A DNA stretch of 64,000 nucleotides from Termitomyces sp. T153. Taxonomy: Eukaryota; Basidiomycota; Agaricomycetes; Agaricales; Lyophyllaceae. The first letter of the stretch is position 1, and each line of letters starts with the position of its first letter. The DNA lies in the NCBI GenBank assembly GCA_018296165.2, contig JACKQL020000067.1:62001-126000 (forward strand), read 5' to 3'. This document shows positions 12,701-24,729 of this stretch, one piece after another. A program made the position numbers and the translations under genes. The notes under the pieces were generated by a model. That model saw nothing but the letters and a program-made list of their open reading frames with translations, had not been told where the DNA came from and made no database searches.

Positions 12701-15193
12701 CCACTTCAACTTCAGGTGAACCTCCAGCCGCATCCAGCCGGATCCCGTGCCCCTCCTTTCCTTCTAGGATTTGGATGGTCCTTCTTCTATGAAAGTCCTT
12801 CTCAAGCTGCTGGACTAACGTTTTCCTGTCCATACCACCGCCCTCGAGTACCGTCTCCATTCCCTTACCAACTTCCTTCAACATCCGGAACAGTTCCATG
12901 ATCTGTGCCTCAAGCTGGGCGATCTGCTCCTCGTACCCTGCCTTCTGAGTTAACAACTGCCCCTGGAGCCTGGAAGTCGTTTCCCTTGAAACACCGAGTT
13001 TCTCTTCCACATGTGTGAGCTGTGACTTAAGTCTCCCAACCAGCCCATCCTGTCCCTGAGCCACTTCCTCTTCCAAAGCCTCCTTCTCCAACCTCAAACG
13101 AGCAACGGCTGCTCGCGCCCCAGCAGCCTCAGCTTCTACTGCCTGGTACCTGTCCGCCTCGTTAAATTGGGCTATTATCCGCTCAACAGAATGGCCCATA
13201 CGCTGTTCCGCACCGGCAAGCTTTTTGTCCATTACGACATCCGTGACGAGAGAATCGATAAGCTGGTAATAGTGCACCATTGGTTGACCCTCTTCCCGAA
13301 TAAGCAACAGATGCTGCATCATAGACAAAAAGTGATCTCGCGCCTTCGTGTCTTGAGTTCGAGCATAGATAGCGTTGTATACGTCTTGAGGGTTGCTCAG
13401 GTCGCGTAAAATTTCTTGATCCAAACGCTCTCGGAGTTTGTGCTCATCCTCATCCAGAATCCGGTAGAGATTTTTAAGGTTCTTATCAATATTTGAGTAG
13501 TTGAAACCTTGAAGAAGAACTACAATCCGCTGCAGGCCTGCTGCTTCCATTTGAGCTCGATGATGTAGCCGAAGGTCAAGGTCATCAATGTTGTCGATTA
13601 TAGCATTGATGAGGAGTAGATTCGATAGCTTTCAAGAGTTGAGCTGACGAAGACGAACAAAGTCGGAAATATACTGACTGCGTAATCATTCAAAGAACTA
13701 TCCACACTGCCACTGCGCTTAACTTCTTCACTAGCTCCCACCAGACTTCCCATCTTACCCCTACCAGAGAGCGAGTACTCCATAGATTTGAACCAAAAGT
13801 CATAGCAACCACCACCTTCGTTGTTCGACGAACTTAGGGCTTCTAAGCCGGCCACAACTAGATTCAACGCCTCGCCATCATTCCAATAACAGATATAGCA
13901 AAGAAGATCAACGATGAGTTTGCGATGCGCTAGGTATGGAGTGTTGAGAGACGCCGCAATTTGAGTAACGATCAAAGGATGTGCGAGCGCTTCGCTAGCC
14001 GCAGACTTCATAAAAATGAATGGCAGACATAAATGCTAGATGTTCCGATTGCCTACCGAAACATTAAAAATTTGTTTGATACATTTGCCAATTTCATATT
14101 CCAGAGAGATGTCGTTTTCACGCCTGCGCAAATCATCAATGTCAATCAAATGCAATGGTTCTTCTTCATACCGCGCTGAATTCTTGCGACTGATATGCAT
14201 GAGCGTCTGTGCCAGGACAGAGGTCCCTTGTATTCTGACAAAACGCCGAAACCATTCCACTTCTCGACTGCGTAACGAGACTTGGAGGCTGCTTGCCTGC
14301 TTGGGAGTTATCGTCTTGTCCAGAAATTTCTTGATGTACCATTCGGGCGTATCAACAGCTGTAGATGATGGGCCATGCTCATGATGTCGTCTAATAGATT
14401 CTTCTCGACTCTTCTCCTCTTTCCACCGTATATGCTCAGCGTTGTGAACCATGTGCCATTTTTGTTCTATGGAAAGATCTGGCAGTTCTCCCAGATCACG
14501 GTCCCGCTTGATTTCTTCGAACAACGATTCGATTTCTTCATCAGTATTAGGACGCGGGAAGTGGAATGAACTTGATGTGGGGGTACCTCCACGAGTGTGA
14601 TAGAAGAGAGATTGGTGGGTTCCGCTTTCAGAAGACGATAAAGAAGGTGCGTATTTGGAGGCACGGTTTGCTTCTGAACGTGTGGTAGTAGTGGATGTGG
14701 GTCGGATTGTAGCACTGCTGGCCGAAGCGCTAGAAGAAAAGTGGCCAAAGTCAACCACGTGTGGGCTACGAACACCGGAGGAGGTCGAAGCTTCGCTCAA
14801 ACGAACACGGCTTGACGGGGGGGTCTGTGCGGGTTGCTTAGACGATGAAGAAGGCAAAGATTCTTCATATAGCGTGGAAGAGTCCGCAGTAGACACAGAG
14901 GTACTAGAAGAACCCGGAAGACCATAGCCATGCTGTTCATAGATTCGGTCTCGTTCGACCTTACTTCGTTGCAAGGCATACTTGTTAAACTCGGTGCCTG
15001 AAGCGGTGAGAGTTGGGTTGGTATTCGGAGCTGAGATGCCTCGGAAGCCCTGGCTCATTGTACCTACAGGTAGTGGAGAACGCGGCGGTGGTCCGAGTTT
15101 GTCATAAGGAATGGAACGGTCGCTGAGATCGTGTTGAGTAGAGACAGACGACTGGCGTGGCCTCCCCTTCTTGCGGCCGAATAGACTGTCCAT
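9760..15193 (-). CDS. Formin, Bni1/SepA type
   Basis: Nucleates and elongates unbranched actin filaments for polarised growth and septation under Rho GTPase control. Twelve exons on the minus strand: 15193-14057, 14005-13679, 13628-12507, 12459-11583, 11548-11471, 11419-11289, 11230-11063, 11015-10947, 10888-10805, 10751-10625, 10566-10277 and 10227-9760. They total 4878 nt and 1625 residues. Order of parts: disordered Ser-rich N terminus (MDSLFGRKKGRPRQSS), GTPase-binding/FH3 armadillo region (about residues 260-610), coiled coil, FH1 proline tracts near residue 930, FH2 actin-binding domain (KMKQLQWDKLP, LLEAKHFKELL, LILLIGNYMNGTG), and a C-terminal autoregulatory DAD (DSLLEKLRNGDPISRR then a basic run). 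The ATG at 15193 is chosen because upstream codons in frame lack an ATG. Confidence 0.95.
11860..12090 (-). repeat. Proline-tract (FH1) simple repeats
   Basis: GGT/GGC/GGA-rich tracts on the plus strand, encoding runs of proline on the minus strand inside the formin FH1 region. Three clusters are separated by short linkers (LHRIG, SSFVTPSS). These bind profilin in the family and are prone to length variation. Confidence 0.9.
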
Positions 15194-16237
15194 GAATGTT
15201 CCAAGTGAAGAAAGGGAGAACGAAAGCCGTAATGCTCCTAGCAGTGAATGGTATCGGGGTCTTGAGTAAGGAGGATAGTAGAGATCGTGTTGCCCCACCA
15301 CGCCATTGCCAAACAATGTACGTCCGAATCCATCAGATTGAGAAGCCTGAATCCGTTTAAATTCCAGGTTTGTCTACATCACTGGAAGAATAACAGCGCT
15401 CTGAACAAGCCCGGAAAATCTTAATGATGATTTCCCTTCCCCTCCATAAATGATTGTCTTGTGCGTTGCGTCCTGCCCTCGTATGGCTTCTGCATTGGCG
15501 AAGGGACGGCAGGAGTGGTTATGACCATAATTGGTCAACTTCCCGCTCCTCCTTTCCATCATCAATATCGTCTAAATCGATCGTTTCAATCTAATTAGTA
15601 TGGACAGCCTCAAGACTCAACTGGAAAGGTTGGTCCAGCTGGCTTTTCACTTTCCAAATGTTGACAGATACAGTACTTTGCCCTTGCTGTAACGACGCGT
15701 TGCCAAGAACGTAATCACGCGGTTCCTATTCAATCGGCCACCTCTAGCCATCCCCTTAATCCGATACATTACTACTTATATATTACATACAACAGTTTCA
15801 TGATATATAAAGGTGGGGGCTATGCAGTGCATCCGATCCCTCTGGCCCCCGCCCATCGTTGGGTGTACACCTTGGAGATGCTACAGGCGCGGACAAGCAA
15901 AGTCAACAAATATCTTGAATGGTTTTTTTATCATCTATCTGTTAGATTAAATACATTCTGAGTACATAGGCATCTAATAGGACCCAATGGCTCATGAATC
16001 CACGAGCCATTTTGTCTGGAACAGGGGTGGGGGGTTGATAAGGCCCTCCAAATTTTGGCCGTACCAAGAAAAAAATCATGAAAAAATGCGCAATCGACTC
16101 CTTTTGTTGCGCTGATTATTATCCTGAGTTTTGAAAAAGAATCAAAGAGAGGTTGAGTCATAAAAAAATCAGTGATTACCCACTGGACCTACAGTGATCA
16201 TCAACCTTCAGATCCTTACCGATCACTATCAATCTCA
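15194..16237. other. Intergenic region upstream of the formin
   Basis: About 1 kb with no supported gene. It contains the formin promoter and leader and then AT-rich sequence around 15770-15810. Composition is CpG-normal up to about 15.9 kb. Short open frames do not resemble known families. Confidence 0.5.
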
Positions 16238-16818
16238 ATGCCTGAAGTTCGTCGTGGTCGAATATCAAAGGCCAAGCGCAATATCAGTGGCCTACGCAAT
16301 CAACGTGTTCATGAACCTCTGGAGTCCAACACTGAGTCTCATCTCGATCGTGTTCAACCATCAGATCAAGAAGAGATCCATGAGAGCGATAAATTACAGG
16401 GGAATGACAACGATACTGACCAGGACTGGGATCCTCTCTTGGAAGTAGACAGTCTCAAGCTATGCTGGAAGAAGGAAGACCAGGCCAAGGAAAGTGAAAA
16501 CGATGACGAAAATATGGAGATCTTAACAGAGGGATGGGATGATGGCATCGATGAGGAAGGAACCACCGAATCATTGCATATCCGATTGATGAAGCTCGCA
16601 ATTGCTGATGAAGATGATCCTAGAGACGAAGAATGGATTCCAGCAGAGCTAAGAAAGAAGTATTTGAGGAAGACCAAAGAGCATAAAGGTACGATGATTT
16701 ATGAACAACTTTAGTACTTACTTGATCACTTATTCAAGCTGTACAAGAGCGTCCCACTGTGTACAAAAAAGGCCCTCATGTAGGCAGTACATCTGAGCGC
16801 ACTCGCCGTCGCTACTGA
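16238..16818 (+). pseudogene. DDE transposon ORF, N-terminal fragment
   Basis: Exon 1 runs 16238-16688 and opens with MPEVRRGRISKAKRNISGLR. The NISGLRNQ motif and the following acidic region (WDPLLEVDSLKLCW, EGWDD, EEWIPAELRKKYLRK) recur at the start of large Agaricomycete transposon proteins with a DDE endonuclease domain. A GTACGA donor and an acceptor ending at 16738 join to exon 2, which reads ERPTVYKKGPHVGSTSERTR and stops at 16818, where the family normally continues. The catalytic part is therefore missing. It may be the head of the DDE remains further right, or a separate, younger copy, because it retains more CpG. Confidence 0.65.
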
Positions 16819-17752
16819 TGCGATTTCGAGAGTTCAGCTGTGTTTTTCAAATTCAGCAAGATCTCCGATTCACAAAGACGCTCGGGCCTTTAGTTACAGT
16901 ACTCGACTCAATAGAACGTAGATAATGAATAAGATTTTATTTGATTTGGTTTACAAGAAAGACCGGGTCAGACTCGTTACGGGGTTCAATTGAAATATTT
17001 CAAATAAAATAATAAACCCAAAGCTTCTATTATACTCGTGAGCCTAAGACAACCGCTCCCTGGGGTTATCCGAGCTGTGGTACGCAGAATGCCTGCCTTT
17101 TCCCCTCGAAATCCCTCCCCTTTTATATTTCTTTGTCTGCGCACGGATCACGGCATATCCGCGTGTTTTCGTGGATGGTTGGGTATGTGATAGGCCGGTC
17201 TATCATAGGCTGGTCTTTAGCACTATTCCTGCCTAATTTTGGCCCTTTCCCCCCTATCTTCTCTTCCTACTGTTTCTCCTTACTTCGTAAGTCTTCCTGA
17301 TGCAAGTTATGAATTTTCTAAGTCAGTTTGTCGTAGGGAACGTCGTTTTTCTGAGGGGTTCAGGGAAGTTTGACAAGAATAGACGCTCGGGTAGGTGGGT
17401 AGGTGGGTAGGTGGACATGCTGAGCACAGCCACTTGTCGGCCATCAGTGCGCGATCTTTGTTCTATGCTTCCCTCATCATTGGCAGCTTATTTCTGGTTG
17501 CTTTCAGCTGTCTTTTGGGTTCCTTGGTGCTTACATCTGGTATGTGCTCAGTGCCTACAGTTTTTGGCATTCCTGGCTTACAGTTTTCAGCCAGTTTTTC
17601 AGGGTATATTTGAGTGCACCTAATATGTAATATTTTTGCCTGTTTCATGGTATGAGACAGGCATATCACTACCAGGACTTTTTACACAACCAAAGAAGTC
17701 TCTGATGCATTTGGTTTCACATCAAATGAGTTGGATATGAACCATCAGTGTC
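16819..17752. other. Spacer with short GGTAGGTG repeat
   Basis: No gene is supported. A small tandem repeat with a GTAGGTGG-like unit lies at about 17388-17414. CpG content is intermediate, and drops sharply after about 17.6 kb where transposon sequence begins. Confidence 0.45.
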
Positions 17753-18560
17753 ATGCTGGCCATGCTGCAAGTGAATGACTTAGCATCTAACCCATTGAGC
17801 TTGGATTTGGATGAAAAGGCTTTGGATACAGAATTGCCTGGTCTTTCTGACACTGATATGAAATCCACCAGTCCAGATGTTGACATGATGTCCATCTATT
17901 CTGTCTATTCCAATGATCAGAAACTGGAATTGGATGGGGATCAGCCTGAGGAAACAGCAATAGAGACTCACCATTCTGACAATATCCAGGTCAGGCAAGA
18001 ATCTACAACTCCTCTACCCCTTGAATTTGATCATACCTTACCAACTCACATTGGAGAAAAACCTATGAATGTTGAATGTAGCCAAAGACACTGTGTGGAT
18101 TTGTGAAGAGTCTGTGTCTTCAACTCTTGATTTTGATCAAGAAACTAGTACAGAGATCAAGTCCTGGGAAGAGGAGCTGCATGATGTATTGACAGCAAAG
18201 CCAGAGATTCAGCCATGGTCTGACTTACAAAATCAAATCAAAAAGGACTTGAAGAAGAAGACATGGACTTTGGGCCAGATCAATCAGCTTATGATCCTGC
18301 ATAATTTTGCAACTTTGCAATTGAAAGGGAACAAGAAAATTGAAACAAGTCTAAAGATTGCAGAGCAATGGAATGAAGGGACAGACTCTCAGGTTCACTA
18401 TGCACATTGTGTTTGAGCTTTGGCTCAACACTATCAGATTTTTGAACAGCTACTGGAGAGACAAGATGGAAGCAAGAATGCACATCGTTTACTCAAAGAT
18501 GAATTCATCTGTGTAGCTGCTTACTCATGGCTTAATCATCAAAGTTGGAAGCCTACACAC
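17753..18560 (+). pseudogene. DDE transposon ORF, central N-terminal fragment
   Basis: Degenerate plus-strand coding sequence in two frames (about 17753-18106 and 18069-18560). The diagnostic stretch QINQLMILHNFATLQLKG, followed past a stop by ALAQHYQIFEQL and LLKDEF, matches the conserved helical module before the endonuclease domain in Agaricomycete DDE transposon proteins. Several stops and at least one frameshift are present, so it is not functional. It ends where a gypsy remnant of opposite polarity starts. The rest of the same protein resumes near 26.3 kb. Confidence 0.65.
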
Positions 18561-18561
18561 T

Positions 18562-18740
18562 TGTAGGCACACTAAACTTGCTGGTACATGCATGCAAACA
18601 GGAACAGAGTATATTAAACAGGCAGTGAAGGTCTCAGCCAGAGATGATAGTAATCACAAAGAAAGAAGCTGTCCATGCTATATCTGATATCTGTAATGTA
18701 ATAGTTAGCTGATGTAAGCCATGCTTTACATCTCCCCCTC
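18562..18740 (-). repeat. Probable gypsy 3' LTR and polypurine tract
   Basis: Read on the minus strand, a purine run AGAGAGGGGGAGA (about 18739-18727) is followed at once by TGTAAAGC, a typical polypurine-tract to LTR junction. A TACA end at about 18562 would give a short LTR of about 165 bp with TGTA/TACA termini. No second copy is seen in the window, so the LTR boundary is tentative. Confidence 0.4.
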
Positions 18741-18834
18741 TCTAACAAATCAAGTGTGGCTTAATGTATGTCAGAAAAAACTGCATGCATGGCTGCATCA
18801 AAAATCTTCAAAGGAAAAAAGCTACCAGCAGCTG

Positions 18835-19110
18835 AGAGAGGAAGGGAAAAACATTCTTATGAACAGTTTCCACTATTTGCAGCCAACCAATGATCCAATG
18901 CTTCATTCTTGGCAAGTTTGGCCCCTGAAAGCCATCTATCCTCTTCAGAGCCCCATCCAGCATATGGTACAAGATACTGCCAACCACATCCTCTATAACA
19001 GGCATCCACAATAGGTTCCACTAGCCATTCCCAATAGTTGGGGTTGACTGATTGATAACAGGACCAGGTTCTGCTAACTCCCTTGATGGGAACAAATCCT
19101 TATTGTTCTC
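18835..19110 (-). pseudogene. Gypsy integrase C-terminal chromodomain fragment
   Basis: The minus strand reads GWQYLVPYAGWGSEEDRWLS then LAKNEALDH, the chromodomain-like tail seen at the C terminus of chromovirus-type Ty3/gypsy integrases in basidiomycetes. It continues, past a 6.76-kb insertion, the integrase segment at 25885-26240. A stop (TAA) follows the domain and a polypurine tract lies just beyond, as expected at the end of pol. Confidence 0.7.
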
Positions 19111-19115
19111 CACTC

Positions 19116-20263
19116 TGTCAGGTTCCACTGACTATGGGGGCTCAGTTACACTGGGCAAATCCTTACTAGGCAGACATGATGTCCTACACCAATAACTGGG
19201 CATCAGAGAAGGTCTAGATGTTGGGGACTTGTGAGGATAAGCAATGGGGAGTGATCCAAACAAGTCTGGGGTGGTCTGGAGAGGTCTAGGATGAGTTGCA
19301 GAGAAGGGGTCAGACTTGATGGGGGTGTCAGGTACAAGTCTGGAAGTGAGTATTAGAGGTGTGGGGCAAACAGAGGCTATGCAAGTGATAGGAGCAGGGA
19401 TAGAGTTTGATGGGGGATCAATGGATGTTGATGGGTTTTTGAGGCCAAGCAAATAGTGAGGTCTGGAGTTGGTTTAAAGAATGTTTGAGGTTTGTAATTG
19501 TAAGTGCAGAGTTTGTAGAGGCATTAAAGTTGAAAAGGACTTGAGCACAATAATGGAAATGGAGTCAAACAAGATGAGATGGAGTTGAGATGAGATTGAG
19601 ATGAGGACAAAAATAGATTTGAGTGGAGATACAAAACAATAATGAGAACAATAATGGAAACAGAGATGAGACAAGACCAGGAGACTGAGGTAAGAGGAAA
19701 CATAACACAGAATACAAAACACAAGACAGAAACAATCAGAAACACATCAGGTAAGGCAGGTAGGTAATATCAAGACTAGAGTACAAGGAGCTACTCTACA
19801 ACTTATATACTAACTACTGGAGAGCTCTGGGGGATAGCGGGTGTGGTGGTGGGGCTTGACAGAGTTGTGCAGAGTCAATGGGTGTTGGTTGTGATCAGGG
19901 GACAGGCTGCAGTGATATTCTAATGGGGTCAGTTGAGGATATGGGCTGTTCTGGGGTCATTGTGATACTTCAGGGTTGGTTGAGCAGACTAGAAGGAGGA
20001 GTTGGTGATGTGTGGCAGAGTCAGGAATGATGGAGGAAGGTCCCAGGGGCTCAGGAGGGTCAAGGGAAGTGTCAATGGCTGCAGAGAAGGCATTGGAGTT
20101 AGCCAGGGGGCTGTTGAGGTTTGCCAGAGAAGTGTTGGAGTTACTCAGAGTGGGTGCTGAGGGTGTATGATGGTTGGGGGAGTTTGATGGGGCATTGGGG
20201 GAAACTCTGGAGAAGCAAGTGGGTTGGTAACAATGTTCAGGGGTCCAGGGAGGGGTTGTGACA
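19116..20263 (-). repeat. 3' LTR of the LARD-like element
   Basis: TGTCA/TGACA termini, 1148 bp. It contains a TATA box (19802-19809, minus strand) and the conserved 13-nt motif at 19765-19777. Clear similarity to 24730-25879, with scattered transition differences. Confidence 0.9.
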
Positions 20264-20276
20264 TCACTCCCCCTTA
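20264..20276 (-). promoter_or_regulatory. Polypurine tract
   Basis: On the minus strand TTAAGGGGGAGTGA sits directly before the 3' LTR. It is the expected primer site for plus-strand DNA synthesis, and it fixes the orientation of the element. Confidence 0.75.
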
Positions 20277-23200
20277 AGCATCAAGACCCTCAAGACATGG
20301 GGCACAGGTTAGGGATTGGCAGGGCATGGGAATCAAAGTCAAGTAATATTGATCAAATCACAGTGAGCAGCAGTGGCATGGGGAACAAAGTCAAAGCATG
20401 GCCACCACTCATCAGGGGGCTCTTCCCAAGTCATTAAAAAGAGTCAGATGTACCCCAGGGTTCCCAAACTCTTTGCCATGTCTTCTACTGCACCATCATT
20501 ACATTCTCCATCACCAACCCCACCCCCTTCTGGTGACAACTGTGTGGCCATTTGGGCAGAGTATGAGTGTTGTTGGTGGGAGTTCAAACAGTAGCAGGAC
20601 CATAGGAAGATGGAGGCAAATGACTCATTGTTGTAAATGTGGTGTTTTTTCTTGCTCCAGAGTTGCTGATTGAGCTTGGCAGAGTTGTTCTCAGCAGTGG
20701 TGGGTCCCTCTGGGGGTACCTCTCATATGAGGGGGTTGGGCCTGCTGGCTGTCCAGTTCCCATTGCCCTGGAGTGTTCTGCAAGGCCCAGTCTGGGGGCA
20801 GGGATCATTTATATCATTTCAGAAGTGGAGAGGATTCCTCAGGTGCAGGTGATGCTGGAGGTATTTGTGGGGGTGCTGGGGTGGGCATGGTCTGATCCTG
20901 GAGTGGTGCCAGAATGAGGCTCTAGTGAGTCTCTACCTCTTTTTCAGTGTTTGCTGACTAATTGTTCCAGTGCACTCTCTGTGCCTGGTGGGGGAGTTGT
21001 GCAAGTTTGATGAGCCGACTGCCAGGTCCTGTTGTGATACCTCAGTCTGTCTTTTCTGCTGTGCTAGGCACAAGAAGTGTTTGATTTTGCTAGAGTGGCA
21101 TGCTACATGTGTTGCCACAGAGCAGGGGTAGGAGGAGAGTTGGGTGAGGGAGCAGCTGGGCAAGAGTTAAAAGGCCCAGGTGTCAGGCTGGGGCTCAGGT
21201 TTGGAGGGCGAGGGGAGTGTGGGGCAGCTAGTGGAGAAGGTGGAACCCCTATAGGGTGGAAGGAGGGAGAGAGACATGGTGCCACACAACAAGGGCAAAT
21301 GAAGGCCTCTCCACCACCCAAGGCAGGGCCCAGCAAGAGACTGTGGGGCCAAGAGGCAATGGCAGGCCCCCCCAGGCCCTATGTGTACTCCCCTGGCTCA
21401 GGGGTGCTGATGGGGCATCCATCAAGCTTACCAGAGCCCATGCCTTCAATCTCAAGACCTTTCTTTGTTGCCAGGTGGAGGGTCTGTCTAGAATTCTAGC
21501 AATGCGGGAGGGAGAGCTCTGGAGAGTGGGGGAAGATCAGGACCAGGCATGGAGGGAGAGAGACATACTGTGGTGGGACTATGACACAGTGGTGCAGACA
21601 GCCATAGTGAGGGCATTGGAGGTGCAGGGCCTGCAAGAACATCTGATGCAGTTAGAGGCACAGTCTGCAGAGGAGGTGGAGGGGCAGTAGAGCCTGTTAG
21701 AAGGGGAGGTAGAGGTTAGGAGGTGGCAGGAGGAGTGGCTGGTAAGTGAGGCAGCCTTGAGGCATGCAGGGATTTTGTATAAGAGTCCTCTTCTTTTCTC
21801 TGACCTCTGCTAACAGATTTGAGGCAGGCTGGGTCTGGGAGCACTGGGTCCTCATGAATGGGGCTTCTGCTGCATTTGCATTGATTTAGGATGGGTTGGC
21901 ACAGATGTCCATGGACCACTCTCCAGAATTAGACTAGAGAGTGGTGAGGATGGAGCAGCTGTTGGCAGGGCACTAGCAGCATAATGTGGTGGCTCTGGAG
22001 TCATAGTGGGAGGTGGCAGCAGATGCAGAAGAGGAGTTGCCTAGACTTGTGGAGGTTCTGGCCATGGTGAGGGCCTAGATGGAGGTGGATTTGGGAGTTG
22101 GAGGAATGGGAGGGGAGCTCTGGAGGGGGAGAAGGAGTGAGGTGGTCTGGGGCTCAAGCCTTTCTTGTCCCTGCTATCCATTGTCATTGTTTTCTTGTTG
22201 TCATGCCATATTTTAATTTTTAGTTTGTGAATATTGTCTTGGGTTTCTGGAAAAGTGCTAAGCCTTAGACTATGTGGGGGGATAAGCAAGTGAAACATGC
22301 AGGAGTTGCTTGTGGGAGTTGAATCCCCAATGAATCCAGAGGCAGGGGTTATGCCCACTAATGCTATCTGTTATCAACTAGTCCCAGAGTTGCTAGAGCT
22401 TGGCAGAGTGTTGCAGGTGGGGTTCCCAGAGTTCAGTGGGAGTGCTGGGGGTTTCTGCAGGGCTCTTTTAGGGGGGTCAGACCAAGGTTGGGGGTGGGCA
22501 AGTGCTTGTGGTTAGGCTTAAGGGTGGATCTCCAGACTTTGAGTGCACTTAGTGGTGGCTTTTGGCTTTTGTTCCAATGTGGCTGGCAGAGGGGGTGGAG
22601 GTTTTTGGGCAGCTTTGATTTTGCTCTGACACAGCTGGCAGAGGGGGCAGAGGTCCCTTTTGATGACAGTGGGGGTGACAGAGTTATAGGAAAGTTCTTG
22701 GCAGTTTAGCAGTGGAGCTCCAGGATTGGGATTGCCATTGCAGTAGACTCAGTAGGGAACTGTTTTACATGCCAGCTATGCTGTTGGGTGGGTTAGCATA
22801 GGAGCAGAGATACTTTCTTGAAGTTTGGTTTGCTCATTCTTGCAATTTGTCAATCTCCAAGTGTGTGGGGTTGAGTGGGTGACTTCAAGAGTGGAGGGTG
22901 TTTGGAGGCTTTCATTTGGGTGGAGGCATACCTGCATAGGTGTTTGTCAAACTCTGGAGTATTGCATTTTGTTGGGGGTGTGTTTGGTTAGGCATTTGCT
23001 GTGCTCTGGAGTATTGCATTTTGTGCCTGGTTGGGGTTTTGCTGTGCTTCAGAGTATTGGTGGAGGGTTGTGCTTAGTTGGGGTTTATAGGTTCTGGGCC
23101 AGCTATGTGACATTCCTTCTCATTCCTGATCAAAGGTAAGTCCAGAGATGGGCAGAGGAGTCTTATGTGTTTCTGGCATTCTTGGAGCTTGGAGTGCTGC

Positions 23201-24716
23201 CAGAGCTTGTGAGGATGAGTGTGTTCTAAGTCCAGAGCATGGGTTCATCCTTCTCAGAGTAGGGATTGGTAGTCTAGAGGTGGCGCAGAGGTTGGTGGGT
23301 GGATGATGCTTCTTAGCCGAGTTGCTTTTGGTGCAAGGGAGAATTTCAGAGTTGTCATTCCATGGGTTGTTCTTTCTGAGGGTTGTGAAGGTAGTGTCCA
23401 TGGGCAGATTGGCTGCTGGCTCACTGGCAGAGTTGTGTCAAGGGTTGTACTGAGAGTTCAGTATTGTATTGGAAGTTCAGCAGCAGTTTTGTCTCTTCCC
23501 AAAATGGAGCCAGTGGAATGGAGGCAGTGCAAGAGTTGGTGGGGGATTTGGAGGGAGTGTCAAAGTGGTAGTGGAGGGGTCTGGAGTTGTCCAGCATTGT
23601 GGGTTGGGGTGCTGTGGTTCTTGTGTTGACTTCTGGATTTGTTGGGGGCGCCTTTGGGGTGTGTTTCAAGGAGGTTGGGGTGGAGATGCATCTTCCTTCC
23701 TTTCTTGACTGCTCTGAGGCTTGGGAGTTCTTTTGTCTTGCTCCAGAGTTGCTGGAGTTGGGTCAGAGGTGTTAGGGCTCCAGGGGACTGGAGGGGGGGT
23801 AGAGGGGGTTGTATCTGTGCTTGGGACTTTGTTGCAGAGTTTGTCTAGTCAAATGTTGGGTGGAGTTGACAGCCAGTTAACCAAAGGGTCCTAGCTAATT
23901 TCCAGAGGCTAGTTCTGGAGTTGGGGGCAGAGCACTGGCCTTGGAATCTCAGTTTATTCTTGAAGGGGAGAGGGATTGCTGAGTCAGGGTTTAATTCCAA
24001 TGACAGTGAGCTTGCTTTAGAGGGTTGACATCCTTGGAGTTGGGTGAGAGTGTGGCATGGAAGTTGGAGGGTTCATTGGCAAAGTGTTAAATATTTGCTC
24101 CTTTGATGTGGGTGGGGGGGAGTGCTGTTGAAGGGTTGTTGGGTCAGATATTAGTGATGCATGGATCTTTTGATGGGGCTGTGGGGTGAGGCCAGTGGGT
24201 CCAGAGGTGAGGGGATGAGGGGTGTGTGGTCGGAGGTCTCATTGTTGTTTGTCAGTGGGAATAGTGACTTGTTCTTATGCAGCAAGTGATTGTCTCCAGT
24301 AGGGTTTTGTTATGGTTAGAGAGGGGGTGTGGATGGGGTGCTGGAGGAGTTGTCAAGCAATAGATTGATTTGTTGCCAGCTGTTGGTTGGGTACTGGGTT
24401 GGAGACATTGTGGTCAACCTTTGGTAGAAGGAGGAGCTGGTGGAGGAGGTGTGGGAGTTGCAGATGAGGGTGGTGCAGGAATAATGGGATTGGAGTTGAG
24501 TGGGGAGGGTGTCTGTGGAGAGAGCTGTTGTGTGGGAGAGTGACCAGAGCAGAGGGGACATTTGGTGTCAGATCTGTGATTCAATGTGCCTTGGCAAACT
24601 GGGCAAGGCCAAACAAATCATAGGGGGTCTCAGGCATGGGCCAACCATAGATATCAAGAGTTCTGATAGAAGTGTGTGTGGAGTTGATTGCAGACATTAC
24701 AAACAAAGTAAGGGAG

Positions 24717-24729
24717 AGTCTTGATATTA
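24717..24729 (-). promoter_or_regulatory. Primer-binding site complementary to the element's own RNA 5' end
   Basis: The 13 sense bases TAATATCAAGACT abut the 5' LTR. They are the exact reverse complement of the 13-nt motif in LTR 19116-20263, and match LTR 24730-25879 with one difference. That motif lies 32 nt below the TATA box, where transcription should start. This is the arrangement used by Tf1-type elements that prime reverse transcription from their own folded-back transcript instead of a tRNA. It only weakly resembles the initiator-Met site TGGTATCA. Confidence 0.65.

Noticed and set aside
21256..21690. Plus-strand open frame with a coiled-coil-like end (REGELWRVGEDQDQAWRERD) inside the LARD-like element
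   Set aside because: It is antisense to the element. No second copy or domain supports it as a gene, so it is not listed as coding, though an antisense ORF cannot be excluded.
20373..23848. Many Trp/Cys/Gly-rich frames on the plus strand of the LARD interior
   Set aside because: They follow from TG-rich, CpG-depleted composition and lack any family resemblance.
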